Below are positions 5,739 to 9,067 of a stretch of DNA of 9,067 nt, piece after piece. The DNA lies in NCBI GenBank assembly GCA_903821255.1, contig CAIJKT010000844.1, positions 1-9,067 on the forward strand, in the 5' to 3' direction. Both the position numbers and the translations under genes were made by a program. Each line of letters starts with the position of its first letter. Within the stretch, counting starts at the first letter, position 1. Source of the DNA: an uncultured Lentisphaeria bacterium. Lineage in GTDB: Bacteria > Verrucomicrobiota > Lentisphaeria > Victivallales > Victivallaceae. The notes below the pieces were generated by a model. It was not told the origin of the DNA. It saw only the letters and a list, made by a program, of their open reading frames with translations, and did not search any database.

Positions 5739-7727
5739 TTACCAGAATATTATCCATATTAGTGACAGAATCAAAAACACAATCCCGTAAAACAGGTAAT
5801 ACTGCATCCTGCCGTTCTGAATCCAGGAGAATCCGGTCAGCAGAAACACGGTCCCCTGCCCCAGCGGCCGGATGATTGCGGTCTCAAAAACATCCTTGAT
5901 CTTAAACTCAAAAACCGCTTTCAGCGGAAAAAGCCCTTTCACGCCGACAGTATTATCCTTTCTTTGCATCACCGGTTTGATCACATCAAGAAACGGCATG
6001 GAAAAAGACGCCGCGGTATATTGAATGCGGCTGGTCGGATTGTCGTAGCCGCACCCCCAGGTGCCGGCGACAGCCGCCGGCTGGCGGCGGAGCAGTTTAA
6101 GCCGCAGCGCAAACAGCAGTATTGTCAGCAATACCAGGGCGATGAACACCATTGAAATAACATACAGCGGATCATGAAACTCAGCAGCAATGCCGGGAAT
6201 ATTTTTGACCCCGGTTATTACTGCCGCCGGGTGCTCCGTAATTCGCAGCAGAACGAGCGGCAGAACGCCGCCGGCGAGGCAAAGCGCCGCCATCAGCGTC
6301 ATCGGGAACGTCATTGCAAACGGCACCTCCACCGCGCCTTCGGCATGCTTGTCGCGCGGCGCACCCATGAAAACAGTGCTGAACAACCGGGTGAAGCAGA
6401 TCACCGACACCGCGCCGACAAACGCCAGCAGCGCAAAGCTGGCGATTGCCGCAATCAGCAGGGATTCGCCATTGATGCCTTTGCAGTTCAACATCGAATA
6501 ATAGATGATGAACTTGCCGATGAAGCCGTTAAAAGGCGGCAGGCCGCATATCGCCAGACTGCCGATCAGAAATGCCGTTCCGGTTTTAGGCATCTGCTTG
6601 AACAGACCGCCGAGAAAATTCAGGTTCCGGGTATGGGTCTGCATATAAACGGCCCCGGCTCCGTAAAACAGCAATCCTTTGAACAGGGAATGGTTGAACA
6701 GATGAATCAGCGCGCCGGACAGCCCGATCATTGCCGTCACCGGGCTTTTATAAGCCATTCCCAGCATCGCCACCCCGATGCCGATGCCGATGATGCCGAT
6801 GTTCTCCACGCTGCTGTAGGCCAGTGCGCGTTTAATGTCGTCCTGCGCCGAGGCGTAGAAAATTCCGGCCAGCGCGGACAGCACCGCCACCGACGTAAAG
6901 ATATAGCAGACCCACAATGACGGCACGCCAAGCACCATGATCATCAGCAGAATGCCGAAGATGCCCAGCTTGATCATGACCCCGGACATCAGCCCGGAAA
7001 CGTGGCTGGGAGCCGCCGGATGCGCTTCCGGCAGCCAACTGTGCAGCGGCAGGAAACCGGCTTTGATGCCGAACCCGGCAGCCAGCAGAATAAAGGCCGT
7101 GTCGGAGGCCGGACGATACGTCCCCGACTGGAAAAAGTCATGAAAGTCCGCGAAATCCGCGCTGCCGGCAAGACGGATAAGCACCAGAAAGCCGACCGTC
7201 AGTAAAATTACGCTGACATGCATCATGATCAGGTAGAAAATACCCGCGTCAAACACTTCCTTTTTTTCACTTTCAAAGATAACGAGAAAAAACGAGGACA
7301 GCGACATTATTTCCCAGACAATCAGAAAAACAATCGCATTCCTGATTACCGGCAGCAGCAGCATCGCCACAAACAGACATATCAAAAAGAAGAAATGGGC
7401 GGAGACGGCTTTGCCTTTCCCGTGGTATTGCTTCATGTAACCGCTGCCGTACATGGCGCAGAATATTGACCCGAGGGCAATCACCATGACAAAGAACGCG
7501 GCAAACGGATCAAGCAGTAAGCGGACCTGTCCGATCGGATAATTGGCCATAAATGAAAGCGGATACGCTTCTCCCGATAGCAGGATTTTGACACAGGGGA
7601 CTAAAATCGTGACTCCGCCCAGCAGACTTCCGCAGGCGGTCACCAGACCTTTCAGGCTTTCATTCACCATCATGGACAAAACTGCTGTGAGCAGGTATAT
7701 CGCAATTCCAATGAAAAAGAGGTTCAT
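5739..7727 (-). CDS. HyfB-like proton-translocating antiporter subunit (NuoL family)
   Basis: This 662-residue membrane protein has the HyfB/HycC layout: about 14 helices of the Proton_antipo_M core, then a long C-terminal part with a final helix. Conserved pump residues are E139 (VWEIMSLSS), K222 in GIKAGFLPLHSWLPEAHP (220-237), H236 and H242 around the broken helix, K253, K299 in DIKRALAYSSVENIG, H342, H346 and K350, and K405 in GFIGKFIIY (helix 12). The tail has WGCGYDNPTSRIQYTAASF (557-575), the WxCGY...QYT signature of hydrogenase-4 type antiporter subunits, and an IQNGRMQYYLFYGIV terminal helix (636-650). It is the first structural gene, 15 nt behind the regulator, so it probably shares its transcript. 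It is expected at the distal part of the membrane arm. Confidence 0.92.
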   Translation of the reverse strand: MNLFFIGIAIYLLTAVLSMMVNESLKGLVTACGSLLGGVTILVPCVKILLSGEAYPLSFMANYPIGQVRLLLDPFAAFFVMVIALGSIFCAMYGSGYMKQYHGKGKAVSAHFFFLICLFVAMLLLPVIRNAIVFLIVWEIMSLSSFFLVIFESEKKEVFDAGIFYLIMMHVSVILLTVGFLVLIRLAGSADFADFHDFFQSGTYRPASDTAFILLAAGFGIKAGFLPLHSWLPEAHPAAPSHVSGLMSGVMIKLGIFGILLMIMVLGVPSLWVCYIFTSVAVLSALAGIFYASAQDDIKRALAYSSVENIGIIGIGIGVAMLGMAYKSPVTAMIGLSGALIHLFNHSLFKGLLFYGAGAVYMQTHTRNLNFLGGLFKQMPKTGTAFLIGSLAICGLPPFNGFIGKFIIYYSMLNCKGINGESLLIAAIASFALLAFVGAVSVICFTRLFSTVFMGAPRDKHAEGAVEVPFAMTFPMTLMAALCLAGGVLPLVLLRITEHPAAVITGVKNIPGIAAEFHDPLYVISMVFIALVLLTILLFALRLKLLRRQPAAVAGTWGCGYDNPTSRIQYTAASFSMPFLDVIKPVMQRKDNTVGVKGLFPLKAVFEFKIKDVFETAIIRPLGQGTVFLLTGFSWIQNGRMQYYLFYGIVFLILSLIWIIFW

Positions 7728-7742
7728 GATAAGAAATCCGGA

Positions 7743-8414
7743 TCAGCGGCTCCAATTTTTCTTTTGAATCTCAATGTATTCAAAGATTTTTTCTTTGGGA
7801 GCCTGTTGCTTCAGCATCGTCAGAAATTCCGGCTGGCGGCATAAGTTCGATATTTTAAACAGCATCTCCAGATGGCGGCATTGATTTGCGCTCAACACAA
7901 TGAACATTACGCTGACGGAAATCTTGTCCAGCGCTTTAAAATCCACCGGCTGTTCCAGAAAACAAATGGAAATGCTCTCATTGTTTATGTCTGAAAGAAT
8001 CGGCACCCGCGGATGCGGAATGGCGATCCCGTCCCCGACGGCGGTCGGCATCATGGCTTCGCGCTTCAGCAGATGGAATATGATCAGGTCCCTGTCCAGT
8101 CTCGGCGGAAGCGTGACGGCATTCATCGAATTCCTGATCACAGCTTCAACCGTATCGCCGGCAATCTGGTAATAGATGCCGCCGCGGTTCAGACATTCGA
8201 TTATATCGACCGGCGAGTCCGGAGACTGGGATTCCATAACCGCCGGAGACGCATCCACTTTATTGGTAAGTATCCATTCGTTCAACTCTTCACGGTTGAA
8301 ACGATACTGGTAGTTGATCTTGTAACAGGGGATCTTGCCTTCGTCTATCCACTTGGTAATCGTCTTCTCGTCTACCTGGAGCAGATCAGCAACATCTTTG
8401 ATTTTTAAATCCAT
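7743..8414 (-). CDS. Helix-turn-helix protein fused to PTS EIIA (Ntr/fructose type) domain
   Basis: From the ATG at 8414 the protein has 223 residues. Residues 1-50 are an excisionase/MerR-type winged helix-turn-helix (DLKIKDVADLLQVDEKTI, then YRFNREELNEWI). After a linker of about 20 residues, 70-223 form an EIIA domain of the PtsN/fructose class: LKREAMMPTAVGDGIAIPHP, with H134 at the phosphorylated histidine of GxGIAIPH, and later VMFIVLSA and HLEML. The likely role is a transcription factor whose activity depends on PTS or Ntr phosphorylation, setting operon expression by energy or carbon state; its placement first in the operon suggests autoregulation. An in-frame GTG at 8426 would add four residues (MLQK). 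I prefer the ATG because homologous domains begin there and a weak GGTG precedes it. The phosphodonor and DNA target are unknown. Confidence 0.88.
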   Translation of the reverse strand: MDLKIKDVADLLQVDEKTITKWIDEGKIPCYKINYQYRFNREELNEWILTNKVDASPAVMESQSPDSPVDIIECLNRGGIYYQIAGDTVEAVIRNSMNAVTLPPRLDRDLIIFHLLKREAMMPTAVGDGIAIPHPRVPILSDINNESISICFLEQPVDFKALDKISVSVMFIVLSANQCRHLEMLFKISNLCRQPEFLTMLKQQAPKEKIFEYIEIQKKNWSR

Positions 8415-8460
8415 TTTTTGCAGCACCGAATATATAAAAATATGTCAAAGTAAAAAAGAC

Positions 8461-8485
8461 ATCGGATAAATTACATACTTTTTCT
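8461..8485 (+). repeat. ATCGGATAAAT motif, operon-side copy
   Basis: ATCGGATAAAT followed seven bases later by TTTTTCT. The same arrangement, in the same orientation and spacing, recurs at 8751-8775. This copy overlaps the candidate minus-strand promoter, so it could be a shared regulator site; with two copies only, this is an inference. Confidence 0.4.
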
Positions 8486-8496
8486 TCATTTTTCAA
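8470..8496 (-). promoter_or_regulatory. Candidate promoter of the Ehr-type operon
   Basis: On the minus strand TTGAAA (8496-8491) and TGTAAT (8475-8470) are each one base from the sigma-70 consensus, but the spacer is only 15 bp. The start would lie near 8463, about 50 nt before the regulator ATG. The surroundings are AT-rich enough for chance matches, so this is weakly supported. Confidence 0.25.
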
Positions 8497-8750
8497 ATAG
8501 TTTTTTACCGGAATTCACACAAAATGCACAAGATATTTATTATTAATGCTTAACAGCAAACCGGAATATGCGCAATCCGTCAGCGGTTTTAGGACTCCGC
8601 ATGTTTCAGACGGTTCGGGACGAAAACTGCCACAACGCCGGTACGGGACAATCCGGACACCCCGATATTACAGTTCTGTCATTAAAAACAGGGGATTCGT
8701 GGCCGTTCTCTGATACGATTTGTTTAATATTTGTAGATAAACACAAAATA

Positions 8751-8775
8751 ATCGGATAAATATTTGTATTTTTCT
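8751..8775 (+). repeat. ATCGGATAAAT motif, RRM-side copy
   Basis: Second copy of the motif found at 8461-8485, with ATCGGATAAAT and TTTTTCT in the same spacing. It abuts and overlaps the -35 region of the RRM-gene promoter (8764-8769), the position expected for an operator or activator site. Confidence 0.4.
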
Positions 8776-8792
8776 GTTTTGTCTGCTATACT
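8764..8792 (+). promoter_or_regulatory. Sigma-70-type promoter of the RRM-protein gene
   Basis: TTGTAT (8764-8769), a 17-bp spacer and TATACT (8787-8792), with an extended -10 TG at 8784-8785. Start expected near 8799, giving a leader of about 237 nt before the ATG at 9036. It is the best promoter-like sequence in the window. Confidence 0.6.
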
Positions 8793-8859
8793 AGTAACTG
8801 TAGAATTTTTGATGATGTTTTGTAAGTGTTAAATTTATGATGGTTGTCAAATATTTACC

Positions 8860-8943
8860 GGACGGGAATTAGTCCTGTTCAGTAATTTTTCTATTTTGTC
8901 ATGCCTCGTTTTAGGCTGACGAAAACCGGCGAGTCACCTGCCG
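8860..8943 (+). promoter_or_regulatory. Structured 5' leader of the RRM-protein gene (three hairpins)
   Basis: Three short stems follow each other in the predicted leader: GGAC/GTCC (8860-8863 with 8872-8875), GCCT/AGGC (8903-8906 with 8913-8916) and CGGC/GCCG (8927-8930 with 8940-8943), the last extendable by two pairs past a bulged G. I recognise no known riboswitch class. Long leaders are common for cold- or RNA-regulated bacterial RRM genes, so a thermosensor or autoregulatory site is possible but not shown. Confidence 0.35.
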
Positions 8944-8976
8944 TTAAAAGGGGAACATTGAAATATCTTTCTGGCC

Positions 8977-9039
8977 ATGGAAAAATTTTCGGTTCTATTT
9001 TACATTAATAATCATGGCGTTCAGGAAGAAGAAAAATGA
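8977..9039 (+). CDS. Possible 20-codon upstream ORF overlapping the RRM start
   Basis: An ATG at 8977 opens a 20-codon frame beginning MEKFSVLFYINN and ending in several glutamates and lysine. Its TGA overlaps the RRM start codon as ATGA (9036-9039), and it runs through that gene's ribosome site. No good Shine-Dalgarno lies before it (the GGGG at 8950 region is too far), and it resembles no known peptide. It may be chance, or a leader ORF that couples translation to the RRM gene. Confidence 0.2.
   Translation: MEKFSVLFYINNHGVQEEEK
9022..9035 (+). promoter_or_regulatory. Ribosome binding site of the RRM-protein gene
   Basis: CAGGAAGAAGAAAA precedes the ATG at 9036; AGGA lies about nine bases upstream. 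It supports the chosen start of the partial RRM reading frame. Confidence 0.7.
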
Positions 9040-9067
9040 ATCTCTATGTCGGCAACCTCTCATTCAA
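9036..9067 (+). CDS. RRM-domain RNA-binding protein, N-terminus only
   Basis: Only ten complete codons lie in the window: MNLYVGNLSF. LYVGNL is the RNP-2 signature that opens the first beta strand of RNA recognition motifs, and small bacterial RRM proteins (about 80-140 residues) usually begin almost exactly like this. Such proteins bind single-stranded RNA in the cytoplasm and are often cold-induced in cyanobacteria. The start is supported by an AGGA ribosome site and an upstream promoter (8764-8792). The gene is cut by the window end, so length and any C-terminal glycine-rich tail cannot be judged. Identity is likely given the motif, but it rests on very few residues. Confidence 0.7.
   Translation, partial: MNLYVGNLSF

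Larger units (their letters stand above)
8415..9035. other. Divergent intergenic spacer with two transcription starts
   Basis: This AT-rich 620-base spacer separates the minus-strand operon from the plus-strand RRM gene. I find no gene homologue in it. The half next to the operon is very AT-rich. The middle (about 8555-8705) is more GC-rich and contains a loose stem-loop (CCGTC 8577-8581 with GACGG 8609-8613; inner GCGG 8583-8586 with CCGC 8597-8600), of unknown meaning. The right part holds the RRM promoter and leader. Confidence 0.6.

Noticed and set aside
497..7469. Many long plus-strand open frames opposite the operon (for example 497-1243, 1385-2137, 6174-6920)
   Set aside because: They are antisense shadows of well-supported minus-strand genes, with Arg/Gln/His-rich translations and no family resemblance.
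8443..8448. Perfect TTGACA on the minus strand near the operon start
   Set aside because: At 17 bp spacing the -10 position falls on TGCTGC, just before the ATG; no usable -10 box exists at 15-19 bp.
8568..8759. 63-codon plus-strand open frame in the divergent spacer
   Set aside because: It has no clear ribosome site or recognisable domain, and it runs into the RRM promoter region.
8837..8872. Leader peptide of 11 codons (MMVVKYLPDGN)
   Set aside because: No Shine-Dalgarno sequence, no run of a regulatory amino acid, and no attenuator-like terminator after it.

Overview
The window carries one compact minus-strand operon of seven genes (about 8414 down to 452). It is flanked on the left by a dense block of nested repeats (1-441) and on the right by a 600-base divergent spacer. 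Beyond the spacer begins a plus-strand gene for a small RNA-binding protein, of which only the first ten codons lie inside the window.

Read in transcription order, the operon encodes a DNA-binding protein fused to a PTS EIIA(Ntr/fructose)-type domain, then six subunits of a membrane complex of the hydrogenase-4 / complex I superfamily: HyfB-like, HyfC-like, HyfE-like, HyfF-like, HyfG-like (NuoC-NuoD fused) and a ferredoxin-HyfI (NuoB-like) fusion. Spacings are 15, 4, -4 (ATGA overlap), 1, 3 and 12 nt, so one transcript with coupled translation is very likely. The antiporter-like and NuoH-like subunits keep their conserved charged residues, and the electron-transfer subunit keeps ligands for three [4Fe-4S] clusters. 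The large subunit, however, has lost the four cysteines that bind nickel in real [NiFe] hydrogenases. The complex therefore looks like an energy-converting hydrogenase-related (Ehr) complex, an ion pump driven by an unidentified redox reaction, and not a hydrogenase. No maturation gene, formate dehydrogenase or HyfD homologue is visible in the window.

The left 450 bases hold no convincing gene. They contain arrays of a 21-22 bp unit, a perfect 9-bp tandem tract and two related modular elements, each bounded by inverted GCTCAACG/CGTTGAGC ends. The right spacer (8415-9035) contains a good sigma-70-type promoter reading right (8764-8792). This implies a leader of roughly 237 nt with three short hairpins ahead of the RRM protein. 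A weak promoter candidate reads left into the operon.

The organism is probably an anaerobic or fermentative Gram-negative bacterium. A bacterial RRM protein, an HTH-EIIA fusion regulator, an Ehr-type complex and repeat-rich intergenic DNA would suit a PVC-group lineage such as Lentisphaerota, but this assignment rests on general impression and is not demonstrated by the sequence.
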